From Pelagibius sp. (GTDB taxonomy: Bacteria > Pseudomonadota > Alphaproteobacteria > Kiloniellales > Kiloniellaceae): DNA of 55,500 nt. The position numbers and the translations under genes are program-made. Where the stretch lies: NCBI RefSeq assembly GCF_028281305.1, contig NZ_JANQKD010000067.1, positions 1-55,500 of the forward strand. Reading direction: 5' to 3'. Below, piece after piece: positions 36,141-44,675 of the stretch. The first letter of the stretch is position 1. Each line of letters opens with the position of its first letter. Under the pieces are notes generated by a model, which was not told the DNA's origin, searched no databases, and saw only the letters and a program-made list of their open reading frames with translations.

Positions 36141-36992
36141 TTATTGGTTCCGATAGTAGCGGATGATCGAGCGCGCGACCCGCTCTGCCTCGTCCTTGGT
36201 CATGCCGCCCTCCATCACCGGATCATAAAGCATTTGTAGAAGCCAAACGTCGTGTTCAGTCAGCGAGTCGAACTCATTCTGGTCATTGAAGATCGAAGGG
36301 TGCACGCCATCGTTGTCGTTCATCAGGCCGAGCATCTGGGTGAGCTCCTCGACGACGCAGTGCTGAAACTGCTCCGGCTCCAAGCCAGTGTGAATGGCGA
36401 CATAGGCGCGGACCTCGCCGCGAGACCATTGGACCGTTGCCAGACAAACGTTCTCCATCCGACCGGCAACTCTCTCCCGAGTGAGCACTTCTTTGAGTGC
36501 CGGAAGCATGTTGGGAATAGTCGGTTGACGGTCTAGAAGCCCTTGAGACGCACCCTTGTTGTAAGCTTCTGAGAGGGCATCAAGATCAAGCAGAATCTCT
36601 TCAAAGGGCCCAACCCGCAAAAGGACGTTTGCCTCCAATGGATCCGGCTCGAAGCTGTGAGCCAAGCCGATGAAGCGCGCGAGATCATCGAGATGAGCCT
36701 TGAGTATCTCAGTTTCCTGAGACGTCATGCCGGGAGCTACGGCGATACGCAGGTCATCCTCCCAGCGGAACAGCCTGAGGTTCTCTTCCGGGATCTCCAC
36801 TCCTTCGAAACCGAAGGCGATCTTCAGGAAGTTCTCGACGACCTGTTCGTCGGATAACGATTCGGAGAAGTCATCAGGCGAATCGGCGAGCACGCCTAGC
36901 GCGGACACTTGCAGGCCGATTAGCAGGGCAATTGCGATCAGCCAAACCTGAATGGCGGGACGACATGCGATGCCTTTCCTGGCACCAATCAC
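36141..36992 (-). CDS. DUF2927 family exported/anchored protein
   Basis: A 283-residue protein with an N-terminal hydrophobic segment (VWLIAIALLIGLQVSALGVL, about 16-35) that serves as signal or anchor. The family-specific C-terminal region reads HCVVEELTQMLGLMNDNDG, then SIFNDQNEFDSLTEHDVWLL. DUF2927 proteins resemble zinc proteases in shape but have no known role. The gene starts with GTG directly after the TAG of the hydantoinase gene and ends one base before the racemase start. Its base composition is clearly less GC-rich than both neighbours, suggesting later insertion into the hydantoinase-racemase group. Confidence 0.82.
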   Translation of the reverse strand: MIGARKGIACRPAIQVWLIAIALLIGLQVSALGVLADSPDDFSESLSDEQVVENFLKIAFGFEGVEIPEENLRLFRWEDDLRIAVAPGMTSQETEILKAHLDDLARFIGLAHSFEPDPLEANVLLRVGPFEEILLDLDALSEAYNKGASQGLLDRQPTIPNMLPALKEVLTRERVAGRMENVCLATVQWSRGEVRAYVAIHTGLEPEQFQHCVVEELTQMLGLMNDNDGVHPSIFNDQNEFDSLTEHDVWLLQMLYDPVMEGGMTKDEAERVARSIIRYYRNQ

Positions 36993-38450
36993 CTAAAACA
37001 GGTCCGCGCCGAAGTTGCGGGCCGGATCAAGTTCCGGCTCGCGGGCGCCCGGTGCGGCAATCTCCGGCGCGCGCTTGATGTAGTCGCCGGACCCGCGCTC
37101 GGCGTTCAGTGTCTCGTCTTCCACGATGACACGGCCGCGCGAGACCACAAACCGCGGCCAGCCGGTCAGCGTCATCCCCTCGTAGGGCGTGTAGCCGGCG
37201 TTGTCGTGCAGCATGTCGTAGCTGATCGTCCGTTCCCACGCCGGATCCCAGAGCGTGAGGTCGGCATCGGCGCCCACGGCGAGGCTGCCTTTGCGAGGAT
37301 GCAGACCATAGATCTTGGCTGGATTGGTGGCGGTCAGTGCGACGAACTCGTTGAGGCTCAGCCGCCCCTTGCCGACGCCTTCGGAGAACAGCAGCGGCAG
37401 GCGCAGCTCCAGGCCCGGCACGCCGTTGGCGAGCTGCTTGAAGGTGGCGTTTGGTCCGTGCTTCAGCTTGCCGGTTTCGTCCATGCGGTAGGGTGCGTGG
37501 TCGGAGGAGAAGACCTGGAAGGTACCGTTCGTCAGACCCTGCCAGATCGCTTCCTGCGCCGCCTTGTCGCGCGGCGGCGGCGAACAGCAGAACTTGGCGC
37601 CCTCCATGCCCTCGCGGTCCAGATCTTCCGCGGTGAGGAAGAGGTACTGCGGGCAGGTCTCGCCGTAGATCTTGAGGCCGGCGTTGCGCGCGGCGAGGAT
37701 GGCGTCCGCCGCCTCCGGCGCCGAAACATGGACGATCAGCAAGCGGGCATCGACCAGGCGCGCGAGCTGGATGGCGCGGCTGGTGGCCTCGCTCTCCGCG
37801 ATGCGCGGGTGGCTGACGGCATGGTACTTCGGCGCGCCGTAGCCGCGGTCGAGCAGGCGCTCGCTGATCCAGGAGATGACCTCGTTGTTCTCCGCATGGA
37901 CCATGGTGGTGGCGCCGTTCTCCCGCGCCACACAGAGCACGTCCAGCATCTGCCGGTCGTCGATCTTCAGCAGGTCGTAGGTCATGTAGACCTTGAAGGA
38001 GGTGTAGCCGTCGGCGATGAGCGCCGGCAGTTCCTGGCCCAGCACCTGCACCGTGGGGTCGGAGATGATGAGATGAAAGGCGTAGTCGATCACCGCCTTG
38101 GGGGCGCAGCGTTCCTCCGCGTCCTTCACCACCTCGCGCAGCGACTGGCCGCGGTGCTGAGCGGCGAAGGGCAGGAAGGTGGTGGTGCCGCCGAAAGCCG
38201 CCGACACACTGCCGGAATGGAAGTCATCCGCCGTCCAGATGCGGGTCGACGACATCTGCTCCACATGACAGTGGGCGTCCACCCCGCCGGGCAGCACCAG
38301 CAGACCGCCTGCGTCGATCACCCGCGCCGCCGTGCCGAGGTCCGTTCCCAGCGCGGCGATGCGCCCGTCCTTTACGGCAACATCCGCGGCGAAGGTCTCG
38401 CTGGCGGTGGCGAGCGTGCCGCCGCGCAGGATCAGGTCATAGGCGCTCAC
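36993..38450 (-). CDS. hydA: Dihydropyrimidinase/D-hydantoinase
   Basis: A 485-residue cyclic amidohydrolase. The first metal-binding pair is at VDAHCHVEQ (His60, His62), the bridging carboxylated Lys is in TSFKVYMTYD (about 152), and further ligands are in TMVHAENNEVI, LLIVHVSAPEAA and SSDHAPYRMDETGK. It opens dihydropyrimidine or hydantoin rings to N-carbamoyl amino acids. It overlaps the DapA-family gene upstream by 4 bp and is followed by DUF2927 and the racemase; no N-carbamoylase is present in the window. Confidence 0.92.
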   Translation of the reverse strand: MSAYDLILRGGTLATASETFAADVAVKDGRIAALGTDLGTAARVIDAGGLLVLPGGVDAHCHVEQMSSTRIWTADDFHSGSVSAAFGGTTTFLPFAAQHRGQSLREVVKDAEERCAPKAVIDYAFHLIISDPTVQVLGQELPALIADGYTSFKVYMTYDLLKIDDRQMLDVLCVARENGATTMVHAENNEVISWISERLLDRGYGAPKYHAVSHPRIAESEATSRAIQLARLVDARLLIVHVSAPEAADAILAARNAGLKIYGETCPQYLFLTAEDLDREGMEGAKFCCSPPPRDKAAQEAIWQGLTNGTFQVFSSDHAPYRMDETGKLKHGPNATFKQLANGVPGLELRLPLLFSEGVGKGRLSLNEFVALTATNPAKIYGLHPRKGSLAVGADADLTLWDPAWERTISYDMLHDNAGYTPYEGMTLTGWPRFVVSRGRVIVEDETLNAERGSGDYIKRAPEIAAPGAREPELDPARNFGADLF

Positions 38451-39385
38451 GCCGCCAGGCCGAGGGTAGAACGCCGCGCCTCCATGCGCGCGATGAGATG
38501 GATGAGTTCCGCCTGATCTTCTGCCGAGAGCTTCGGCCCCGGCGCGCGGACCTTGGCGGAGGCGATGGCGCCACGGCGGCGCAGCACCTCCTTGCGGATG
38601 GCGAGGCCCAGGCCCGGCTGCAGCTCGTGGCGCACCAGCGGCAGGTAGGCATCGAAGAGGTCCTCCGCCGCCTCGGCCTTGCCGGCAGTGAAAAGGTCGT
38701 AGACCTGCACCAGCATCTCCGGATAGGCAAAGCCGGTCATGGCGCCGTCGACGCCGCGCGCCAGTTCCTGCGGGTAGTGGATGCCGCCGTTGCCGACCAG
38801 GATGGAGATGCGCCGCCGCCCGCCGCGCTCGGCGCTCTGGCGCAGACCGGTGATCTTGGCGAGACCCGGCGCGTCCTCGTGCTTCAGCATGACGAGCTGC
38901 GGGTGGCGGTCGATCAGGGTGTTCAGGGTCTCCACCGAGACCGGCACGGAGGTGGTCTGGGGATAGTCCTGATAGACCAGCGGCACGTCGGCGCCCAGGG
39001 CCTCGCAGACCTGGGCGTAGTAGGTCAGCAGCTTGGTCTCGGTGTTGAGTCCGGGAAAGGGTGCCACCATGACGCCGGCCGCCCCCTTGTCCATGGCGGT
39101 CTGGGCGAGGCGCGCCAGGTTGTCGAGGCCGGGGTTGGAGACCCCGACGATGACCGGCACCCGCCCGTTGACCCGCGCCAGCACGGTGGAAAGGAAGGTG
39201 ACGGACTCCTCCGCCGTCAGTTTCGGCGCCTCCCCCATGATGCCGAGGATGGTCATGCCGTGAACGCCGGCCTCCAGGTAGAAATCGGTCAGGCTCTCGG
39301 CGCTGGCGAGATCCAGCGCGCCGTCCTCGGCAAAGGGCGTCGCCGCGATGATGTAAACGCCCTTGGTCTCTTCTGAAATGCGCAT
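38447..39385 (-). CDS. DapA-family (dihydrodipicolinate synthase/N-acetylneuraminate lyase) aldolase
   Basis: A 312-residue class I aldolase-type TIM barrel. GIMGEAPKLTAEE (about 49-60) is the family's pyruvate-binding loop region, YQDYPQT has Tyr138 in the proton-relay position, and VMLKHEDAPG places the Schiff-base Lys at 168. The true substrate is unknown, since the family includes lyases and dehydratases for many keto acids. The start at 39385 follows GGGAGAGGG; nine extra in-frame codons further up look non-coding. Coupled by ATGA to the hydantoinase gene, it may process the carbon skeleton released from that pathway. Confidence 0.88.
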   Translation of the reverse strand: MRISEETKGVYIIAATPFAEDGALDLASAESLTDFYLEAGVHGMTILGIMGEAPKLTAEESVTFLSTVLARVNGRVPVIVGVSNPGLDNLARLAQTAMDKGAAGVMVAPFPGLNTETKLLTYYAQVCEALGADVPLVYQDYPQTTSVPVSVETLNTLIDRHPQLVMLKHEDAPGLAKITGLRQSAERGGRRRISILVGNGGIHYPQELARGVDGAMTGFAYPEMLVQVYDLFTAGKAEAAEDLFDAYLPLVRHELQPGLGLAIRKEVLRRRGAIASAKVRAPGPKLSAEDQAELIHLIARMEARRSTLGLAA

Positions 39386-39463
39386 GACCACCCTCTCCCG
39401 CCTGTATTGCATGCCAACCGGGTGCCAGGATTCAGGACCGGACGAAGCACGTCAAGGGCGGGA

Positions 39464-39498
39464 GAAAAAACGGGGCGGCCTCTGCACGAGAGGCCGCC
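39464..39498 (-). terminator. Rho-independent terminator after the O-acetylhomoserine sulfhydrylase gene
   Basis: On the minus strand GGGCGGCCTCT, a 5-nt loop, AGAGGCCGCCC and then CGTTTTTTC follow the stop codon by about 75 bp. The 11-bp stem is perfect and the T-run clear, so the sulfur operon ends before the DapA-family gene. Confidence 0.92.
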
Positions 39499-39572
39499 CT
39501 GGAGTGGGCCGGGAGGTAAGGAGAAAGCGAGGTCCGGGCCCGATGGCTCGGACCCGGACCCCTGCTGGGCGG

Positions 39573-40886
39573 TCAGGCCGCCCGGGCCCTGCCTTTGACG
39601 GCGGCGGTCAGCGCCTGGTCGATGTCGGCCAGGATGTCGTCGATGTGCTCGATGCCGACGGAAAGCCGCAGGTAGCCCGGCGTCACGCCGGTGGCGAGCT
39701 GCTCTTCCGGCTTGAGCTGCTGATGGGTCGTGCTGGACGGATGGATGGCCAGGGTGCGCGTGTCGCCGATGTTGGCGACGTGGTAGATCATCTGCAGGGC
39801 GTCGATGAAGGCCGCGCCGGTTTCGGTGGTCGCGTCCTTGATCTCGAAGCCGACGAGGCCGCCCTTGCCCTCGGGCAGATAGGTCTCGGTGCGTTCGCTG
39901 CGATCCTCCGGCGTCATGCCCGGATAGATGACCTTGGCAACCCGCGGGTCCTTGGCCAGGAAGTCGGCCACCGCCTGGGCGTTGCTGCAGTGCTCGCGCA
40001 TGCGCAGGGACAGCGTCTCCAGACCCTGGATGAAGTTGAAGGTGTTGAAGGGGCTGAGCGCCAGGCCAAGGTCGCGCTGCAGGGTGCAGCGCGCCTTCAC
40101 GATGTAAGCCACCGGGCCCAGTTCCTTGGTGGCCTCGGTCCAGACAGCGCCGTGGTAGCTGGGGTCCGGCTGGTTGAGCAGCGGAAAGCGCTTGGCATGC
40201 TTCACCCAGTCGAAGCTGCCGCTGTCGACGATGACGCCGCCGATGGAATTGCCGTGGCCACCGATGTACTTGGTGCAGGAGTGCACGATGATGTGGGCCC
40301 CGTGATCGAAGGGCCGGCAGATGATCGGCGAGGCCGTGTTGTCCATGATCAGCGGCACGCCGAGTTCCTCGCCAATAGCCGCCACCTCGCGGATCGGGAA
40401 GACCTGCAGCTTGGGGTTCGGCAGGGTCTCGGCGTAGTAGGCGCGGGTCCGCTCGTCCGTGGCGCGGCGGAAGTTCTGCGGGTCCTCCGGGTCGACGAAG
40501 CGCACCTCGATCCCCATGGACTTCAGGGTGTTGGCGAAGAGGTTCCAGGTGCCGCCGTAGAGGTCTGTGGAGGACACGATGTTGTCGCCGACCTGGGCGA
40601 CGTTCAGTACGGACAGCGTGGTCGCCCCCTGGCCGGAGCTCAGCGCCAGGGCGGCCACTCCGCCTTCGATCGCGGCGATGCGCTGCTCGAAGACGTCGTT
40701 GGTGGGGTTCATGACCCGGGTGTAGATGTTGCCCATCTCCGAAAGGTCGAAGAGCCGCGCCGCGTGGGCCGAGTCGTTGAACTGGTAAGACGTCGTCTGA
40801 TAGATCGGAACCGCCACCGCATTGGTGGTGGGGTCGGCACGGTAGCCGGCGTGGAGGGCAAGGGATTCCGGCTTCATGGTGGTCAT
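39573..40886 (-). CDS. metY: O-acetylhomoserine aminocarboxypropyltransferase/sulfhydrylase
   Basis: A 437-residue PLP enzyme of the Cys/Met metabolism family. It shows IYQTTSYQFNDSAHAARLF, YTRVMNPTNDVFEQRIAAIEGG, SSGQGATTLSV and the PLP-lysine motif HSCTKYIGGHGNSIGG. Its length and the RTLAIHPSSTTHQQL segment fit O-acetylhomoserine sulfhydrylases rather than cystathionine gamma-synthase. It makes homocysteine from O-acetylhomoserine and sulfide. GAGGACA precedes the chosen ATG; the much longer open frame above it reads through the hydrolase gene in another frame. It is the third gene of the methyltransferase-hydrolase-metY group. Confidence 0.93.
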   Translation of the reverse strand: MTTMKPESLALHAGYRADPTTNAVAVPIYQTTSYQFNDSAHAARLFDLSEMGNIYTRVMNPTNDVFEQRIAAIEGGVAALALSSGQGATTLSVLNVAQVGDNIVSSTDLYGGTWNLFANTLKSMGIEVRFVDPEDPQNFRRATDERTRAYYAETLPNPKLQVFPIREVAAIGEELGVPLIMDNTASPIICRPFDHGAHIIVHSCTKYIGGHGNSIGGVIVDSGSFDWVKHAKRFPLLNQPDPSYHGAVWTEATKELGPVAYIVKARCTLQRDLGLALSPFNTFNFIQGLETLSLRMREHCSNAQAVADFLAKDPRVAKVIYPGMTPEDRSERTETYLPEGKGGLVGFEIKDATTETGAAFIDALQMIYHVANIGDTRTLAIHPSSTTHQQLKPEEQLATGVTPGYLRLSVGIEHIDDILADIDQALTAAVKGRARAA

Positions 40887-40966
40887 AGTCTGGTGTCCTC
40901 TGTTCTGAATACCTGGTGTTGGAGCGGCGTCTCGGTAGCGAAGGAGTCGGATCGGGTGCGAAGAGG

Positions 40967-41893
40967 TCAGGCGACGAGCGTGCCTGCCGGCGCCTCGGGC
41001 GCGGCCCAGAGGCGGCGGTTCTCGGCCCGTTCGATGTGGTAGATCACCGCCGCATTGACGGCCGTCGTGTGCGTCACGGGCGCCATGTGTCCGGCCCCGA
41101 AGATGCGGGTTGCGCGGACACCGCCGACAGCATTGGTGAGCAACTCTGAAATCTGCAGGGTTACATCGGGGGACCGCTCCCCGCTGATGACCTGGATCGG
41201 AAAAGTCAGCGGCGCCAGATCGTCCAGCAACCAGGCTTCGCTGAGAACGGCTTCGAAGTTCCGCAGCACAGCCTTGGCCTGGCGCGCCAGGATCTGGCGG
41301 CGCGGCAGGTCCATGCGGTGCCAGGCGCCCTGGCCGGACCAAAAATCGACGAAGGCGCCCATGCCATGAGCCGGCCAGCCCGCCGCCACCGCCCCGCGTA
41401 CGCGGTCGCGCACGCCGAGGATCTGCCGTTCCAGCCTGGCGCCCGACCCCCCGGCCTGGCGCAGCAGATGGAACAGAACCGGTTCGATCAGGGTCAGGCT
41501 GCGGATCCGCTGGGGTGCCAGCATGGCGAGCTTCAGCGCCACGGCGGCGCCGTAGGAGTGGCCGACGAGGTGGAACGAACGCTCCCCAGCGCCGGCCTGG
41601 GCCAGGAGCCAGCGCGCCTCGGTTTCCAGGTTGGCCGCATGCATCAAGATGGCAGAGTCGGACGCCGTACCGTAACCGGGCAGGTCGGGGGTCAGCACGT
41701 CGCGCTCCCAGGCGAGACTCTGCGACAACGCCTTCCACTGGCCCCCGAGCGAGGCCGAGCTGTGCAGCGCCAGCAGCGGCAAGCGGCGGCGCGCCCGATC
41801 TTCCGGGAAAGCCTCTCCGCCCAGAGGGGGCTGTGCCCCCGAGTCGAAACCGGTGTCACGCGCGCAGGCGCGGTGGTATGCGGCGCCTATCAT
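40967..41893 (-). CDS. Alpha/beta hydrolase fold protein
   Basis: A 308-residue alpha/beta hydrolase. The oxyanion region LALHSSASLGGQW (about 40-52), DLPGYGTASDS and the nucleophile elbow LVGHSYGAAVAL (about 108-119) are visible, with the catalytic His in GAGHMAPVTH. It stands 3 bp after the homocysteine methyltransferase and before metY. Homoserine acetyltransferase MetX has the same fold, but its GGSMGGM-type elbow is absent, so I do not call it MetX. It could be an esterase linked to sulfur amino acid metabolism. Confidence 0.82.
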   Translation of the reverse strand: MIGAAYHRACARDTGFDSGAQPPLGGEAFPEDRARRRLPLLALHSSASLGGQWKALSQSLAWERDVLTPDLPGYGTASDSAILMHAANLETEARWLLAQAGAGERSFHLVGHSYGAAVALKLAMLAPQRIRSLTLIEPVLFHLLRQAGGSGARLERQILGVRDRVRGAVAAGWPAHGMGAFVDFWSGQGAWHRMDLPRRQILARQAKAVLRNFEAVLSEAWLLDDLAPLTFPIQVISGERSPDVTLQISELLTNAVGGVRATRIFGAGHMAPVTHTTAVNAAVIYHIERAENRRLWAAPEAPAGTLVA

Positions 41894-41896
41894 GGA

Positions 41897-42934
41897 CTAG
41901 GCGGCCTTGGCCGTGGTGCAGGCCCGGCAAATCGCCTCGATGTGGCGGTGGTCGGTTCCGCAGCAGCCGCCGAGCACGGTGATATGCTGCATCGCCCCAT
42001 GCAGGGCGCGGACCTGCTGACCGAGCTCCTCCGGGTCGCCGTCGTCCAGGTCCTCGGCCTCGTCCAGTTCGGCATGGCTGAGGCAGGAGGCGTTGGCGCG
42101 CAGCCCCTTGATCCGGCTGACCCAGGCTTCGCCCGGCTTCAGGGTTTCGTCGAAGTGGGTCGGATGGGCGCAGTTGATCATGAAGTAGGCCGGACCGTTG
42201 TCGGTCGCCGTATCGACCGCCGCGATGGCCTCCTTCAGGCTCTGTCCCGACGGCAGTCGCCCGTCGGTCTCGACGGTGAAAGAGATCACCACCGGCATGC
42301 CCTCGGCCAGGGCTGCGCGGGCCAGGCCGATGGCCTCGTCGACGTAGGTCATGGTAATGGCCGTGATCATGTCCGCCTCGGAGCGGGCGAAGGCGCGGAT
42401 CTGTTTGCGATGGTAGGCTTCCGCTTCCATCGCGGTCATCATCCGGCCCGGATCGTAGCCATCGCCACGCGGCCCAACGCAGCCGCTGATCACCATGGGC
42501 GTATCCGGGCTTTCGAAGTCTTCGCGCAGGGCGGCCAGGAAGGTGATGGAGTCGCGGTTGACCTCTGCGATGTCCGCATCCGAGTACCCGAGCTTCTGCC
42601 CCCAGTCGGAAGAGGCACGCCAGGTCGGGCTTTCGAAGACGAAACCGAGATCGTTGGACCGGGCGATCTCCGCATAGCGCGAGAAGTAGCGGCGCAGGGC
42701 GTCACGGCCCTCGCGCTTTCTCATCAGGTCAAAAGCGGCAAAGTGCGGCAGTTCGAAGCCGTCGTGAAAGATCAGGGTGGTTTCGATTCCACCATCGGTC
42801 AGGAACAGCCCGCCGTCCAACTGCGGCAGCCTGGCACGGTACTTGGCCTGGCGCCCGCTCTGGTTCGGCGTCTGGTTCGAGGCCCGGCTTCGGGCCGGGC
42901 TTTGGGCCTCGGGCGGGCTCTGGGTTGCGGACAT
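41897..42934 (-). CDS. Homocysteine S-methyltransferase
   Basis: A 345-residue zinc-dependent methyltransferase. After a low-complexity Ser/Gln/Arg tail (1-35) come the family elements FLTDGGIETTLIFHDGFELP, FESPTWRASSDW and ISFTVETDGRLPSGQSLKEAI, then the zinc cysteines in MINCAHPTHF and the CC pair in VLGGCCGTDHRHIEAI. It methylates homocysteine to methionine, usually with S-methylmethionine or S-adenosylmethionine as donor. The ATG at 42934 has GGGAGAC upstream and removes 17 unlikely residues from the longest frame. First gene of the sulfur operon. Confidence 0.9.
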   Translation of the reverse strand: MSATQSPPEAQSPARSRASNQTPNQSGRQAKYRARLPQLDGGLFLTDGGIETTLIFHDGFELPHFAAFDLMRKREGRDALRRYFSRYAEIARSNDLGFVFESPTWRASSDWGQKLGYSDADIAEVNRDSITFLAALREDFESPDTPMVISGCVGPRGDGYDPGRMMTAMEAEAYHRKQIRAFARSEADMITAITMTYVDEAIGLARAALAEGMPVVISFTVETDGRLPSGQSLKEAIAAVDTATDNGPAYFMINCAHPTHFDETLKPGEAWVSRIKGLRANASCLSHAELDEAEDLDDGDPEELGQQVRALHGAMQHITVLGGCCGTDHRHIEAICRACTTAKAA

Positions 42935-43089
42935 TGGGGTCTCCCGGTTCGGAACAGCGCATGAATTCCGGCGACGGGAGGGCACCCTAGCGGTGGTCTA
43001 TTTCTCCATGATTTCCTGAATCAGAAACAAAGGAAATGTATCGCGGCAACGCTGAAACGAAGCCGGCACCCTCGAATTTTTCTTTGAAA

Positions 43090-43923
43090 TCAGGAGATTG
43101 CCTCGAACCTCAAGGCCTCTTCAGCGGCGTTTAGCGGGCCGGAGCAATCGATGCGGCGGGTGTCGCCGGCCAGCTTGTCATAGGACGGCGCGCGCAGCGA
43201 GACCCGCAGATCGACGACCTGCAGCAGCTTGGCTCCGGTGTCCTCGAAGCGGCTTGTCCAGAAGTGGCCGCTGGGCTGAAAGGCGCTGCCCAGGTACCAG
43301 CTGGCGGCGTCCGGCCCCTGGGGGGCCTCCGCCACCAGGGCATCGACGAGGCGGCGGAACTGGACGACACAGCCTTGCGTGGTGCGTGCGGCGGCGGGCA
43401 CGAAGAACGAGGCTGAGAGGCGGATCCGCCCGTCGCGCCAGCGGTAGGTGGCGCTGCTGCGCGGCGGCACGTTGGCGAAGTCCTCCTGCCCAAGCTGCTG
43501 GCTGGCGCGATGAAGATCGCGTTCGAGGTTGGCGAGCCCCCAGTCGAAGAGCGTCAGGGGCTCCCGCTGAAGCCGGCGCAGGATGTCGTTGCGGTGTGCA
43601 GGCCCTTGAGAGGTCGCGGGGCGTTGAGGTGCCAGCGGTGTGGCCTCGTTGCCGGAGGTCCCGGAGGATGTCCCGGGGGATGTCCCGGGGGATGTCCCGT
43701 CAGGCGGCGCCTCCACCGACACCGGTATCGCCGCCGGCGATGGGCCTCCCGCGGCCATGCCCGCCGCGCTTGCGTTCACCGGACTGGCATTGATCGGACT
43801 GGCACTGATCGGACTGGCACTGATCGGACTGGCGCCAATCACCAGCAGCAGCATCCAGATGCCAACCGCCGCAGGTGCTCCTGCACCTACGCCATCTGCA
43901 CCCACGCGAAACCTCACCGCCAT
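43090..43923 (-). CDS. Exported repeat-containing hypothetical protein
   Basis: A 277-residue protein with a hydrophobic N-terminal signal or anchor (VGIWMLLLVIGA, about 20-31). It is followed immediately by the five-residue repeats (S/N)ASPI and then a GTSP four-residue repeat run, and from about 105 on by a globular part with VVQFRRLVDALVAEAP, SWYLGSAFQPSGHFW and a cysteine pair. The globular part is unrecognised. Both repeat runs are encoded by DNA minisatellites whose unit lengths are multiples of three, so copy-number changes would keep the frame and alter only the linker between membrane and domain. Confidence 0.7.
   Translation of the reverse strand: MAVRFRVGADGVGAGAPAAVGIWMLLLVIGASPISASPISASPINASPVNASAAGMAAGGPSPAAIPVSVEAPPDGTSPGTSPGTSSGTSGNEATPLAPQRPATSQGPAHRNDILRRLQREPLTLFDWGLANLERDLHRASQQLGQEDFANVPPRSSATYRWRDGRIRLSASFFVPAAARTTQGCVVQFRRLVDALVAEAPQGPDAASWYLGSAFQPSGHFWTSRFEDTGAKLLQVVDLRVSLRAPSYDKLAGDTRRIDCSGPLNAAEEALRFEAIS
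43654..43701. repeat. 12-bp minisatellite (4 units) within the exported hypothetical gene
   Basis: Four 12-bp units run end to end; the central two are identical GGATGTCCCGGG and the outer two differ at one or two positions. They encode the GTSP repeats of the minus-strand protein. Confidence 0.85.
43781..43840. repeat. 15-bp minisatellite (4 units) within the exported hypothetical gene
   Basis: Four 15-bp units (GGACTGGCACTGATC with small changes in the first and last) are in tandem. They encode the ASPIS-type repeats just after the membrane segment. The near-identity of the units indicates recent expansion by slippage. Confidence 0.88.
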
Positions 43924-44108
43924 CGCGAGTCTCTCCGCAGACCTGACAGACCATCAGTCTACCACGTGTGGTGCAGGGGTCGCTATGGTATCGGGTTGCG
44001 GCACCGGATCACGATACCGGACCAGTACTTCTCCGGGCCAGCACTTCGGCGAAGGAAGAAGCTTCGGCAGACAGCGTGGCAACGCCGCAGTGCGCGCCGC
44101 GGTCGTGC

Positions 44109-44675
44109 TTACTCCGCGCCGAGGCCGTTTTCACGGCCCGGCGCATCCACACCCGGTTTCGCGCGCGGCGCACAGCGTGCCTGCAGCACGCGCTCATCCT
44201 CGCGGGCGATGACGTAGAGCACATGATCGATGACGCCGTCCGGTGCTTCATCGCTGGCAAAGGGAAAGAGGCCCCGGAACACCCGCAGGAACTCCCGGCC
44301 CTCGATCGGGACGTCGCTGTGAGCGAACAGCGGCTCCGCGCTTTCGACCAGGCGGGCCAGTTCCTCCAGGCGCTCCGCTGCTGCCGCCTGCGGCAGGCAC
44401 TCGGCGAAGACCCTGCCTTCGCTGTTGAAGCCGAAGAGCTCGGTGCAGCCGGTGCCGCAGAGGGCGTAGTGCCAGGACTCCGCCAGCGCCGGATCGGCGG
44501 CCGGTTCGCGCTTGAGCAGCAGCAGCCAGGGCAGTACGGCCTTGTGGGCGGCCGGGTCGAAACCCGACCAGGGCAGCGGCCCGCGCCCTTTCGCGGCCTC
44601 CTGCCAACTGGCGGCGAAGACGGCGACCGGATGCTCCGGCGGGAGCTCCGTCAGGCTCACCGAACGGTACGGCAT
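44109..44675 (-). CDS. PAS domain (PAS_5-type) protein
   Basis: A 188-residue cytoplasmic protein of the PAS_5 type common in Rhodospirillales. It has LPWSGFDPAAHKAVLPWLLLLKRE near 35-58, then HYALCGTGCTELFGFNSEGRVFAECLP and EFLRVFRGLFPFASDEAPDGVIDHVLYVI. No output domain is attached, so it may be a partner in sensing or simply bind a ligand. The gene appears monocistronic. Confidence 0.82.
   Translation of the reverse strand: MPYRSVSLTELPPEHPVAVFAASWQEAAKGRGPLPWSGFDPAAHKAVLPWLLLLKREPAADPALAESWHYALCGTGCTELFGFNSEGRVFAECLPQAAAAERLEELARLVESAEPLFAHSDVPIEGREFLRVFRGLFPFASDEAPDGVIDHVLYVIAREDERVLQARCAPRAKPGVDAPGRENGLGAE

Noticed and set aside
40887..41738. A 721-residue fusion of an upstream segment to MetY
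   Set aside because: The extra 284 residues are the alpha/beta hydrolase gene read in the wrong frame; conserved sequence and a ribosome site start at 40886.
42935..43089. Possible SAM riboswitch upstream of the homocysteine methyltransferase gene
   Set aside because: I looked for SAM-II/SAM-V-like conserved strings and pairing on the minus strand and found none that fit.
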